A DNA stretch of 64,000 bases from NCBI GenBank assembly GCA_022393335.1, contig JAJEKB010021314.1, positions 1,212,809 to 1,276,808 on the forward strand, in the 5' to 3' direction. Shown in pieces: positions 50,102 through 64,000 of this stretch. The notes beneath the pieces were generated by a model, which was given only the letters and a program-made list of their open reading frames with translations, did not search any database and had not been told where the DNA came from. Position 1 is the first letter of the stretch; each line of letters begins with the position of its first letter. The stretch comes from Macrotrachela quadricornifera. Taxonomy: Eukaryota; Rotifera; Eurotatoria; Philodinida; Philodinidae. Both the position numbers and the translations under genes were made by a program.

Positions 50102-51340
50102 TTAAATACGCCATTTGACTTGATCGGATAGGTGAGCTGCACGTGTTAATGTATCTCTTGATAAATAATCTCGTTCATGTTGAAATGGTGGATATTGTGC
50201 TAATTGTTGTGGATTTCCACTACTCATTTGTTGATAAGTAAAAGGATCAATTTTAACAACCGGTAAACGAACTAATTCAACTTCTATAAGAGCACGTGGT
50301 TTAGCATATGAAAGAAGTAAATTATGTGGTGGTGGTGGAGTTTGAAGAGCTTCAGGTGGTAATGAATGTTTAATAATACGTTTTGGTGCTTGTTTATATG
50401 GTAACCATTGTTCAACAATAATAGGACCTTAATAAAAAGAAAAAATAATTCATTTGAATTAAGAAAACAAAATAATTAAATATACGTGGTTTAGGTGGTA
50501 ATTCAGGATAACGATGAATAATTATCTAATACACATATATTATTGAAGATTATTATTAAATAATAAAAATAAAATACCTGTTGTGGTGGTTGTTTTGGTG
50601 GTGGAACATATTTATTATAAATAATTGGTTGATCAGGTTCAATTGGTGGTGGTTGTGGTGGAGCATTTTTAATAATAATTGGTGATGGAGTTCGAGGTTC
50701 AGGTTTAGCAACACGAACATGTAATGGTGGTTTTGGTTGTTGTGGTTGAAGTAAAACTTCTTGAACTTGAATTTCAACTGAGGGTGGAGTAGGTGGTTGT
50801 AATTGACGTAAATAAACTTTTTGTTTATATACTTGTTCAGCACTTTCACGTTGTTCAACTATTGGATTTAGATCTAAATTTAACTCTCCAAGTGAATCAT
50901 CAAAATCACCTGTCTAATTAAAATGAAAAGAAAATAAAAAAAAATTTTAATAAATATCTTCTTACTTGTCCTGTTGATGTATGACCCATTAAATCATCAT
51001 CATCATCATCACTAGTATAACCTTCTTGATTTCGTCGTTGAGCATCTGTCTTTACTGCACCTTCTGGATTAAAATGATATTGTCGAAAAGCAGATATATT
51101 TTCATAACCATGACGTGTATTAGCCGTTCCTGTATCAATTTCTATTTGACTTGGTCCTACATTTGTTTGTTGTTGATCATCTCTTCCATGTCTATGTAAT
51201 ACATTAGTAACATAATTCTTAATTGAATCTTTTTTGCTTGCTACATTTGATGGTTGTTCTTGTTGATTATCTGAAGATGATGATGTTTCATCGTCAATAT
51301 CTGGTGATGAAAGATCAGTACGAGTGACTTGTTTAGCCAT
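50102..51340 (-). CDS. Proline/glutamine-rich cytoplasmic protein, unrecognised
   Basis: Four exons on the minus strand (50966-51340, 50578-50913, 50486-50525, 50102-50427), phase-consistent, give 358 residues. The first third is Ser/Asp-rich and acidic (a DDDDDD run near its end). The middle is rich in Pro and Gln (PPQPPPIEPDQP, PPPKQPPQQ). The last third holds a VEQWLPYKQAPKR segment and a VELVRLPVVKIDPF stretch. There is no signal peptide or membrane segment. The WLPYK-type motif between proline-rich runs recalls cytoskeletal articulin/alveolin-like proteins, but this is weak. A possible extra 5' exon (MPKKKDKRTKYNMK, 51502-51543, donor gtaagaa) lies upstream but does not join in frame. 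Confidence 0.75.
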
Positions 51341-52090
51341 TTCTTTTTTTTATCAAATATGTATTTAAAAAGGTTATAAAGGATCGATTGGTTGTCTATG
51401 ATTTGTAATCATTCACATATATACATATGTGAGAAAAAGCCTTGTCGATTATATGTACAAGGAGACAATCAATGAGGCAATGATATAAATTTTTTTCTTA
51501 CCTTCATATTATATTTCGTTCTTTTATCTTTTTTCTTAGGCATTGATGACGATGGTACCTTATATGCATTCAACCGTAAACTATGAGAATAAACCCAGGG
51601 ACTCAAAAAATTATAAATATGTTCTTTTTTTTATAGAGATGAATAGTATTATATTATTAATAAATACCATTTAAAAATTTTTTTTCATATAATTAATTTC
51701 AAAAAATAAATCTATTTTAATATAAATAAAAGAATATCATTCAAATTAATAGATCAATTATTAATTTATATATACATATATTTTAATTTCATACTTTATT
51801 CTTTCATATTGATTATAAAAATTTATGTTTCGTTATTTGATTTTTATTTTAGAAAAATGTCATATATATAGGGTTGCATTCGCTTTACCAACAAAATTTT
51901 TTCATATCCTAGTCTACTAAATCTAGTAGTTTCCAGGGTACACTACAAGGAGATGTATGAACTAGTACCCCATGGATAAAGGACAACAAGTACAGATGAT
52001 TACAAAATAAAATCAATTTTTTTTATTTTTGTAAAATTGTCTTCTTTTTTTTGGGATTTTTAAATTTTCTAAAAGAGAGATTACAAATTT
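51341..52090. other. Intergenic
   Basis: Holds the upstream region of the Pro/Gln-rich gene, including the orphan exon candidate at 51502-51543 (minus), and otherwise AT-rich sequence. Confidence 0.4.
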
Positions 52091-52624
52091 TTACAATGAA
52101 AAATTATGAGCAATATTCTGAAGAAAATCGATAATTGATCTATTACAATGATCAGTAATAATATTTTGAAGTTTAGATTCTCTGCTTTCATCTTCTTTAC
52201 GCTCTTTTTGGAGCTGATTCTTCCCGCATCGATTTTTCAATCTCGATTTCGACTTTATTTTCTTCTCTTTTTGAATTTGTTTAATCATAGCTATCCTTAT
52301 ACTCACCCTCAAGATAGGTTGATCATTGTTACCTTTGGCGAGCTCCTTCATTTCAATACATGTTTTTAAAACTTCAAATTTGCTTGCTTCTGAAGCATGA
52401 TTGTGCTGCTTAGTATCAAATTTGCAAATCTTATACTGATCTCCATTACAAATCGTTGTAGTCCTTGCAGTGCATTTTGATTTCTTTAGTCCTTTGCGTT
52501 TACAAACCCAATAGTACAAATCATCGCGATTTTTATCTTTGATATGTAAAAATCTGTCAATGTTAATTTTTATTTTGTCCTTTGTAGAATTTCTCTTGGA
52601 CAACAAAAACCAATCGTTTTTCAT
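52091..52624 (-). CDS. FLYWCH zinc-finger protein, probably a truncated transposon-derived ORF
   Basis: A single frame of 177 residues. Near residues 26-80 it shows the FLYWCH pattern: aromatic residues, YYWVC, then a cysteine (KSKC), then HNH, giving the Cys2-His2 zinc site. The rest is lysine-rich and basic, with no transposase catalytic motif. FLYWCH domains bind DNA and commonly sit at the N-terminus of Mutator-like transposases. The start codon lies inside the arm of the adjoining 300-bp palindrome, so the ORF and the inverted repeat may be parts of one element. Whether it is expressed is unknown. Confidence 0.65.
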   Translation of the reverse strand: MKNDWFLLSKRNSTKDKIKINIDRFLHIKDKNRDDLYYWVCKRKGLKKSKCTARTTTICNGDQYKICKFDTKQHNHASEASKFEVLKTCIEMKELAKGNNDQPILRVSIRIAMIKQIQKEKKIKSKSRLKNRCGKNQLQKERKEDESRESKLQNIITDHCNRSIIDFLQNIAHNFSL

Positions 52625-52901
52625 TTCACTTTTACGTCACTTTATACTTTATTTTAAAAAAACAAAATATACCACAAGATACAGTGTGAAAAGAACTACA
52701 ACCTATAAAGTAAAGCCTATTTTAATAGTCTACTTTTTGCTTTTTTTGTAAGCAAAAAGTAGACTATTAAAATAGGCTTTACTTTATAGGTTTTTAGTTC
52801 TTTTCACATTGTATCTTGTAACATATTTTGTTTTTTTAAAACAAAGTATTAAGCGATGTAAAAGTGAAATGGAAAATGATTGTTTTTTTTGTCTCATAGA
52901 G
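52596..52901. mobile_element. Near-perfect ~300-bp palindrome beside the FLYWCH ORF
   Basis: The arms, about 140 bases each, meet at a ~10-base loop (52737-52746). The innermost 50 bases (AAAGTAAAGCCTATTTTAAT, AGTCTACTTTTTGC) are perfectly inverted. Identity declines outward through GTGAAAAGAACTA, ACAAAATAT and CATTTCAC to GACAA. It contains two inverted copies of dispersed repeat family A. It may be two abutting long terminal inverted repeats left after internal deletion. Confidence 0.8.
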
Positions 52902-53729
52902 AATTAATTATATCAGCATAGTTACTTGAAGTTTTGGTTAGATTATAATTTATCTGACGGATGATAGTTAAGTTTTAAAAAGTTTTCTGATGTAATATTT
53001 TCAATATTTTTTACTTCAAATTTTTGTCGGCAAAGTGTACGTGTCGTTCTCTAAGTACTAATAACATAAGCAGATATATTCCTTTGTAGACTAAAAAAGT
53101 AATAAAGATTCTATATCAATCATTCCAAGGAAATACAATATATAAGGTACTTTATAAATAATATTCAGATAAGAAATTTAAATATCTTCATTATAGCGCA
53201 AGCAAAAGACCTAACTTTTTTTTATCAATTTAAGAGACATGGTTAAAACTTCTATCGATAAAGATATGCCGAGAGAAACCTTTTCTTAAGTATCACTATT
53301 AATCTCAACAAAAATTAAGTTCTACAAGAAAAGAATCTAATCATTTAAATTTTTTTTCTATCATTTTTGTCCAAAAAAGATAACTCAAAATGAAATTTTA
53401 AAGTGAATGTCTGCGTTTTTTTTTTCGTTAATATTACTTCGAAAAAAGAAAACTATTGAATTTTTTTTTGGTTGTTGTCACACTTCTCTGTTCTGAAAAA
53501 GCGAGACATGGTAAAACTTCATACAACACTTTTTCTTTCATGATTCTTAAACAAATGAACCAGTAAAAAAGAAAAAAAAAACTTTATTGGCAAATATGTC
53601 GCATTGGTTGGATAAGAATAATGTTCTTTTTTTAGAAATGAATCAAACAAAAAGAAATAGGTAAAAAAATACCATTCGAAATGTAAAATAAAAAACAGAA
53701 AAAAAAGCAAAAGAAATCATAATTATTCA
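52902..53729. other. Intergenic; holds a family B repeat
   Basis: Apart from the repeat at 53171-53310 there is only AT-rich sequence; the 3' end is the upstream region of the fucosyltransferase. Confidence 0.4.
53171..53310 (+). repeat. Dispersed repeat family B copy
   Basis: AAATATCTTCATTATAGCGCAAGCAAA, AAGAGACATGG, GATATGCCGAGAG and TTAAGTATCACTA in order match the module seen three times at 21545-22022 (for example TCATATCTTCATTACGACTC at about 21750). Confidence 0.55.
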
Positions 53730-55209
53730 ATGATGAACAATTTTTCATTACAATGTGATTTTTTAAAAAGATATACTGATGATTATATTCAATTTCGTAT
53801 GACACAAAAAAAATTAATTATATTTATCGTTAGTGTAATTATATTTTTTTTTATTTATCATTTTTTATTTAATCAAAGTCATTTATCATTATCACGGTCA
53901 TCAGATAAAAAAATTTATTATTCTTCAATTAAAACTCTAGTTCGTAATAACAGTTATTTATTACATGATAAAGCTCAAGGACCACCAACATGTTTAATTA
54001 TAATTCGTACAGCTGATGGAAATCTTGGAAATCGAATGTTTTTATTTGCTAGTGCTTATGGTTTATCTCGACTTCATCAATGTAAACTTTGGGTTGCACC
54101 ATGGATATTAACTGATCTTCGTTCAGTATTTCTTATTAATATAAATCAAACAAAAGTTCATTTAACAACAGATGATTCTCTTGTTATTAATCGTACTGAT
54201 ATATATGGACGATATAGTGCATGTACATTATATAGTGATTTATTTCGAATTCCATTTAATTCAACATTTAATCGTTATGAAATGATTGGATTTTATCAAG
54301 CTTATGGATATTTTGAAAAATATCGAGAAGAAATTCAATTTTTATTTCAATTTAATAGAGGAGCTATTTCAAAAAATGTACTATTAGTTGAACAACTTCT
54401 TAAAGGTTTGTGTTTTATTTTGAAAAATTAGATTTATTCTTCTGTTTTGTTTATTGTATATGAACGTTTCATGTATAATTGTCGAAACAAAGACAAAATA
54501 GGCTTTAAAAAAAAATAGAAATTCTAAGTATACAATATGAGATTTTATCTTGAGAATATAATTAACATTTAGAAACTTTATTTAATTATGATACCATTTT
54601 ATGAGATAATAAATCTTTTTATTATTAATAGTAAAATGAACACGAGTATTTTATATATATATATAAATTTGATTTATAGCTGTTTGGAATATTTCAATGA
54701 ATATGGGTAATTATACAAAAGATAATATTCCACATCCATATTTAAAATCTCTTCTTATTAATCCTCCATCTCCATTAATACCTGTAACATGGATTGGAAT
54801 TCATATACGTCGTACTGATTTTTTAACATTTTTTCGAATTGATACAAGTAGTGAATATCTTGTTTGGGCAATGAATTATTATCGACGAAAATATTTTAAT
54901 TGTCGATTTTTAATTGCAAGTGATGATAAAGAATATGTTAAAAAAAATCTTGGAAATAATACTGATGTTTTTATAACTCCAAAAACATTTTTTGGTGGTG
55001 ATGATTTAGCTGCATTAGCTTTATGTGAACATACAATTGTTACAGCAGGAACTTATGGATGGTGGGCTGGTTGGTTAGCTGGTGGAGATGTTATTCATGA
55101 TCTTAATTATCCTGTACCATTTCAAAATTGTGTTAAAGAACATTATTTTCCACCTTGGTTTCTCTTTCCACATAATAGTTCAAGTTTAAGATATAAAGCA
55201 CCAACTTAA
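53730..55209 (+). CDS. GT11 alpha-1,2-fucosyltransferase-like glycosyltransferase
   Basis: Two exons (53730-54405, 54680-55209) give 401 residues with the layout of a type II Golgi enzyme. A short cytosolic tail is followed by a membrane segment at about 27-46 (LIIFIVSVIIFFFIYHFLF), a stem, then the catalytic domain. Family 11 features are GNLGNRMFLFASAYGL (the N-terminal GNxxxxxA-type block), HIRRTDF (267-273, the GDP-fucose-binding segment of alpha-1,2 and alpha-1,6 fucosyltransferases), FLIASDD, and the terminal DLAALALCEHTIVTAGTYGWW block. The expected reaction is transfer of fucose from GDP-fucose to a galactose 2-position; acceptor specificity is not known. It has several NxS/T sites. 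A second start two codons... the alternative ATG at 53733 is equally possible. Confidence 0.88.
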
Positions 55210-56342
55210 TATAAATTAGATTTTATTTCAATAATAAAAAAAATGAACTGATATGAGTTATTCATTATAGTTGTTTTTCTTTTTTATTTATATTTTAGAA
55301 CGATTGTTTAAAATTATTATTTCTTTATCTTGAAAATTAAATTGAAATAATTTTAGGTTCCTTTGTAAAATATCTAGAGTTTTTTTTGAAAAATAATCAG
55401 ATTTTCAAAGATTTATCATATAAAACTTTAATTCTAGCAGTATGTTTTTTCAGAAAATTTTTGTGGGCTTTTTTGAAGATTCTCAGTTTAGAAAAACGAC
55501 ATTGCTACTTTTATTAATATTGGGTAGAATATTTTTATATCACCTAGCATGTCAAATAGCGTTAGCTACTATCATCTCTTACGTACTTTAAAATGATTCT
55601 CTGAAATAAATTAGTAATAGTGTCTATGAGAGTCTTTTTTTTAAATAGGTTTTGCTTTTAATATATTTAAAGGTGCCTTCTTAATTAGAACACAATTTTT
55701 GTTGACAGTGTTCCCAGTAATCGAATTTGTCAGTGTTCTTTATTGTGAAACTCATGTATTTGACAAAGGAAAATAGTGAGTGGAAGTCTTGCTACTATTC
55801 CGCCACCTTCCACCCCTTACAGCCCAATCACATTATATAAATCAGTTTTCGATTTTCTTTCTCTGTATTACAGACACTTTTTTAATTATAATAGAGTTAA
55901 AACTTCTGTTTAAAATTTGAATTTAAATAGGAGAAAGTATATCTCTTACAATCGATTATTCTGAAAGCAACTATCGTCTATTAGATATTTTGGAGATGTA
56001 ATAAGCCATTTTCTTATTCTTATTCGATTCGTGTCTTCATTATATGTGATAATAGAAGGCTGAAAATCTTATTTTGAGCTAAGATCGATTTTTGAGGAAG
56101 ATCTTAATATAAAGAATATAATTATATTGCACTCTCTTGAAACCATTATTTTATTTTATTTTTTTTTATGAGAAACAACTCTATATATTGTTGTATCTCA
56201 ATTATTAATGAATAAAGATAATAAAAATAGATAGAGACAAACAGAGGCAAGAGTGACTACAAAAAGAACTACAAAAAAAAGACAAGAGGCCAATATGTAC
56301 ATATACGTTTTTTTAGGAAAAAAAAAGAAAAGTATTGTTATT
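55210..56342. other. Intergenic between convergent genes
   Basis: AT-rich; holds the 3' flanks of the fucosyltransferase (+) and AMPK alpha (-). No other feature recognised. Confidence 0.45.
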
Positions 56343-59777
<3,435 letters not shown>

Positions 59778-60644
59778 GATTCAATAAATATGTCAAATGG
59801 AATCTCAATATGCAATATAAACAAGAGAATCACAAGAAAAAAATGAATATTATATGAGTGACCCCAAACAAGTGCGCAATTGGGACCTCTTCACATATAT
59901 ATGTAGTGTGGAGAGTATGTGTGTGTATATATATATGTATCGAATATGTCTTATATTAATGATGACTCACTGGTATTAAACTTTGCCTCATACAAATTTT
60001 ACCAATCATTTTTATCGTTTAAAATCCTTATCTTGTTATATAGCGACCTCTTTCGTAAAAATGATCTAATTGTTTTTTTTCCTTTTATTGAATATTATCT
60101 ATTGATTAAAATCAAAAGGAAATTTGAATTATTAAGACTAAATTTCACAATAAATTAAATATAAAATAATTTTTAGTGTTAATAATAAACAGGATAAAGA
60201 ATGTTAATTCATCATTAAATCTAATTATATGCTTAACTAACTATATAATCATAAAGAAAATATTTTATCATACAATTAAAACATTATCTTATCACTAAGA
60301 TTTTCATATATAAAAAAATATATATTTAATTCAATTAAATTATATAAAAAAATTTTATAGTTTATATTTATAAATAGAAAAAAAAAAATTTTCAAAGATA
60401 AGAAAATTGAACATTTATTTAAAAAAAAAACAAGCAAGTCAATACATTGAGTAGATGTCACATAATTTGTTAAACAAATTTGATTGCATGTTTCGAATAT
60501 CCTATAAAAATGATCAATTTTTCGATTCTCAACAACCATTTTCATTCTCTGTATGTATATATACAAGAATGAAATTATCATAGAATTTTATTCATATAAT
60601 GTCATATTATTCCATTTACCTATATTCTTTTCATTCTTAATATA
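59778..60644. other. Divergent promoter region between AMPK alpha and the PDZ gene
   Basis: 867 bases, AT-rich, with TG/TA microsatellite near 59918-59940. Both flanking genes are transcribed outward, so it should hold both promoters; no specific element is recognised. Confidence 0.45.
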
Positions 60645-63031
60645 ATGCCAATAACATATAGAGATGAATTAGTTATTTTTTCAAATAGTCGAAATGGACT
60701 TGGTATAAGAATAATAGGTGCTAAACGAGCTACTAATAAATCAGGTATTTTTATAAAACAATTACTTAATGATGGTTTAGCACAAAGAGATGGACGATTA
60801 AAAGTAAATGAAATTATACATTTTTTTTTTCAATAAAAATAAAAATAAAAACTAATATTTTATTTTAGATTGGTGATCAAATATTATCAATAAATGATGA
60901 AACAGCTATAGGTATTAATCGTGAATATGCTATTAATATTCTTCGTTCTGCAGCAGCTACAAATCATGTTCGTCTTTATATTCGACATTTTATTCCTCCA
61001 TTATCATCAAATGAATATCAAAAATTATTATTTGATGAAAAATTAACTGATGACGATGATGATAATAATAATATTCATCAAAATTTTAATCATAATACAA
61101 GTGCAACAAGTATAGATGAAATTGAAATGCGAAGAACATCTCGAAGACATCATCAAGAACAACAACAATATCGACATAGTACATATAATTTAGCATATGA
61201 TAATAAAAATATTCAACAAGATAAATCAATAAATAATCAAAATTTTAAAGGACTTGATGTTTCACATGATGCTCTTCAATCATTACTTAATTCGAAATTT
61301 AAATTAATTGATCTTATTGATTTACTTAAAAAAATCTATCCGAAATTTTTATTAAATAATCAAAAAAGAGAATTACAATTTATTCAACAACTATCTCAAA
61401 CAAATACAGGTAATTAAATTGATGTGTAGAAAAGTGATTAGATGCTTGCATATTGGCATTTATTTTATAGATGACATTTAGTGCAACATTTCACGCCTTT
61501 CACTTTGCATGGACAAGATTTTGTAGCACATTTACCACTACAGTTACATGCTTCGATAACTAGATATATTCCTGCTAAAATGTACTCATTACATACTTGC
61601 GTAAATGCGCCATTGTTGGCAGATTTGTTGGATCAAAACTATGTAAATCTGCAAAATCACATTTTTTCTTGAACACCATATAAAACTGATAAAACACCTC
61701 TCATTGTACAATCATTGAACGGTGACCGAATAGATATTAGTTTACAAAGTTTTGAACTTAAGCCACAGATTTCAAAATAATCAGTTTCTGCTTCATCTCG
61801 AATTCTTCTATGTCTATGATTGGGTGTTTTTGGCTTACCATACAGCACGATGGTGATACTATTTATTTTAAATTTTCTAAGAAGAAATAGAAATAAAGAT
61901 GTACTTATTGTGACTAGGGAAATTTTAATTTCCTTTATAGGGGAAGTTACAATTTTAATCTGCCCTCGGAGAAATTAAAATTAAGATTTCTCCTGTACCA
62001 TATATATATAAAGAAAGGTCAGAACGTGCTGCATCTTATAACATACTTACATTGAATAACAAAAATACGATTTCAAGCGTAAAAAGACGTGACATTTTCT
62101 TTTATTGTACAAATTGATGAAAATGTTAAAATATATGAAGAGTAATTAGTTTTTAGGATAAATTTTGATTGAAACGAGATAGAAATATATGGGTTTCATC
62201 ATTAGTAAGAGGATGTTTCTGACAAGCTTTGTTCTAATCTTTGGTGAAATTTTCTTCAAAAATCGGCTATTTCGTATTTTTTTGAGAAAACCTTCACTTG
62301 ATCCTTTGTAAAAGTCTCGATTTTTGAAGAATAGCTCGCTAAAATTTTAACAAAGCTTGTCAAAATGATGCAAAGTATAGAATTTGATGCATCATTACCA
62401 CCTCTTTCTATACTGTTTCAATGAAAATTTATCCTAAAAATTAATTACTCTTCATATATTTTAACATTTAGATTAAGTGGTGCAATAAAAAAAATTCTTT
62501 TATTTTAATATTTAAGATGGTCGAATAACATTAAAAGAATTTGAACGTCAATCAAGTACTCTTTTTGGTGAACATATAAATCTTTTAATACCATTTTATT
62601 CTTCATCTACACATTCTTCTACGAATAATGATAATAAACTTGTTATTGATCTTCGTCGTGAAATAGCTTTATGTCGTTCTACAATTGATGAACTTCAAAA
62701 TAAAATTTTAACATGTGAAAAATCTCAACGTTTATCGGAAGAAGTTGAAATTGAATATGAAGATTTACTTAAATATGTTTATGAACAATTACATAAATAT
62801 AAATTAAATGAAATAAAACAATTAAAACAAATTCAATCAAATGATAAATTAATACAAAAATTATTTAATTATTTATTTACTTATATTAAAAAATCGAATG
62901 ATGAACATATTTTATTACAACTTAAATATGAATATGAACAACAACAACAACAATTTTTATCATTAGATTATCAACAGAACAGTGATAATTCTTCAATTTT
63001 ATTTAATAAAAAATATCAAGAACAAGTTTAA
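60645..63031 (+). CDS. STXBP4 (Synip)-like PDZ and coiled-coil protein, no WW domain
   Basis: Three exons (60645-60803, 60869-61409, 62517-63031) give 404 residues. An N-terminal PDZ domain covers about 6-93, with the GLGIRIIG carboxylate loop, DGRLKIGDQILSIND and RLYIRHF. A low-complexity linker follows. An EF-hand-like segment then spans the exon 2/3 junction (about 210-250; NTDGRITLKEFERQSSTLFG), and a long coiled coil (about 265-395) ends with a QQQQQ run. This order is that of syntaxin-binding protein 4, which regulates SNARE-dependent vesicle docking. The vertebrate protein ends in a WW domain, which is absent here. Intron 2 (1,107 bp) is filled with an integrase-like relic and a palindromic MITE. 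Confidence 0.8.
61465..61860 (-). pseudogene. Transposon relic with a CXC-type cysteine tail, in intron 2 of the PDZ gene
   Basis: On the minus strand three overlapping frames together read a decayed protein. A 63-codon frame (to about 61657) continues by frameshift as CDFADLHSFDPTN, and then, shifted again, as VIEACNCSGKCATKSC followed by KVKCC-like cysteines and TKCH before a stop at 61465. Cysteine tails of the form CNCxxxCxTxxCxC...CxxxCH are typical at the ends of integrase/transposase-derived proteins in invertebrates. At least two frameshifts make it dead. Confidence 0.5.
62121..62469. mobile_element. 350-bp palindromic MITE in intron 2 of the PDZ gene
   Basis: The end AATGTTAAAATATATGAAGA plus GTAATTARTTTTTAGGATAAATTTT is repeated inverted at the other end. 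Similarity continues inward through GACAAGCTTTGTT and TTCTTCAAAAATCG, giving arms of ~160 bases. It ends about 45 bases before the exon 3 acceptor. Confidence 0.75.
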
Positions 63032-64000
63032 ATTTCAGTTAGATATGATTTATATTCAATTAAATTTGTTTTTTTTTTTTTAATGTAGATACAATCACTT
63101 TTTGTTTTTAAAAAACACTTGTGTTATTTACGTTTCAATTGAGATGAAATTAGTATAAACAAATAAATGAATCAAATAGATATTTCTATTCGAAAAAAAA
63201 AGAAAACATTAAAGTTATACATAAATATTTAATGATTTATTTTAAATGATATAATTTCAAGGAAGAAAAAAGTAGGATTTAAAAGTATTGCACTTTGAAG
63301 CCTAAGTTTAAGTTTCGATACCAAACTTCATATGATTAAGCTCGGTTTGAATTTGAAAATTGAAGCTCAATGTAATGATTCTAATTTCAAATTAATATTT
63401 ATTTTCAAAGAGATGTGTCAAATCACTATCCTGTTGCTTCAAAAACTTTATACCTAATTCTGTTATTCCAAGAATCGGCATTGATCCTTAATTGTTTTTC
63501 GAAAGTTTATTCTATATTTTCTCACAGCTTATATTTACATGTCTGAGGCATTCCAGAGAACGGAAAAAATTTTTATCATTGTTCTATTAAAAATTCCTAT
63601 ACTTCGATAAAGCCAAGTGCGCTGATTGTAAATATCACATTTATTTAAAAAGCTGTTGATAATGATAAAAGAAATCTGAATCACTTTCTGATAATCTATA
63701 CAGCAGTTTTTATCTTGAAGGTGTATACAAATCCAGCTGATACTCATTGAAAATAGGTTCATTCAAAGCAGAATTTTTTTCTATTAAAACCTATACGAAC
63801 CTTTGATATATTAAAAATTTTTCTATCGATAAAAGTCGAATACTCTTTCCAATTAGATTTTATTTACAAAGAATGATTTTTATTCTCTTACGAAATTATT
63901 TTTTTTATCAAATGCATAATTCAATCCGCTCTTTCAAATAAGACTATTATCAACTTGAAATTTGATGTTTAATAAATCATATTCCTCATAAGCGGTGTAC
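63032..64000. other. Intergenic; no gene seen
   Basis: 3' flank of the PDZ gene; AATAAA-like signals near 63161. AT-rich to the window end, with only short frames. Confidence 0.45.

Noticed and set aside
51502..51543. Candidate 5' exon (MPKKKDKRTKYNMK) for the Pro/Gln-rich gene
   Set aside because: The donor is good, but no acceptor joins it in frame to the exon starting at 51340.
61657..61848. 63-codon minus ORF as a functional gene
   Set aside because: It continues by frameshift into a cysteine-rich tail and is part of a decayed transposon protein.

Overview
The window reads as nuclear DNA of an animal, most likely a bdelloid rotifer. It is strongly AT-rich. Its genes have many very short GT-AG introns (about 40-70 bp, often starting gtaag/gtatg and ending ttttag). 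The protein set is metazoan (AMPK alpha, Argonaute with PAZ and PIWI, STXBP4-like PDZ protein, GT11 fucosyltransferase, giant HECT ligase), alongside a bacterial or phage-type tail-collar gene that has gained introns, and FLYWCH and FG-GAP relics. The lineage call is inference from these traits, not from a marker gene. A run of 10 N (32052-32061) marks an assembly gap.

Layout. 1-5.3 kb: repeat-rich, without a secure gene, including a DNA element (2095-2812) nested in an older inverted-repeat element with a 9-bp target duplication. 5.3-16.7 kb: one four-exon gene for a 3,258-residue SPRY/HECT E3 ligase (+). 16.8-26.8 kb: relics (oxidoreductase tail, two small broken genes, a decayed paralog) and four long inverted-repeat elements. 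26.9-38.1 kb: two copies of a duplicated segment carrying a secreted phage tail-collar-domain gene, one decayed (27.1 kb) and one intact (36.9 kb). Between them lie a gapped tRNA, a 960-bp palindromic mariner-like element and a secreted twin-domain cysteine-rich peptide. 38.5-44.7 kb: a HAD phosphatase (+), a small gene of unclear structure (+), and a convergent 13-exon Argonaute (-) with two of its four slicer residues replaced. 44.7-50.1 kb: mostly empty, with an FG-GAP repeat relic. 50.1-51.3 kb: a Pro/Gln-rich protein (-). 52.1-52.9 kb: a FLYWCH ORF (-) running into a near-perfect palindrome. 53.7-55.2 kb: a GT11 fucosyltransferase (+). 56.3-59.8 kb: 19-exon AMPK alpha (-) with a tRNA-Gly(GCC) in an intron on the other strand. 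60.6-63.0 kb: an STXBP4-like PDZ/coiled-coil gene (+) whose second intron is filled with transposon debris.

The genes do not form a pathway. They are independent housekeeping genes set among mobile-element debris. All exon boundaries given were checked by hand for GT-AG ends and reading phase. Three themes stand out: a eukaryotic, intron-bearing, signal-peptide-bearing phage collar gene with a dead duplicate; an Argonaute predicted to lack slicing; and many long inverted repeats, two sub-families of which recur across the window and could yield double-stranded RNA if transcribed.
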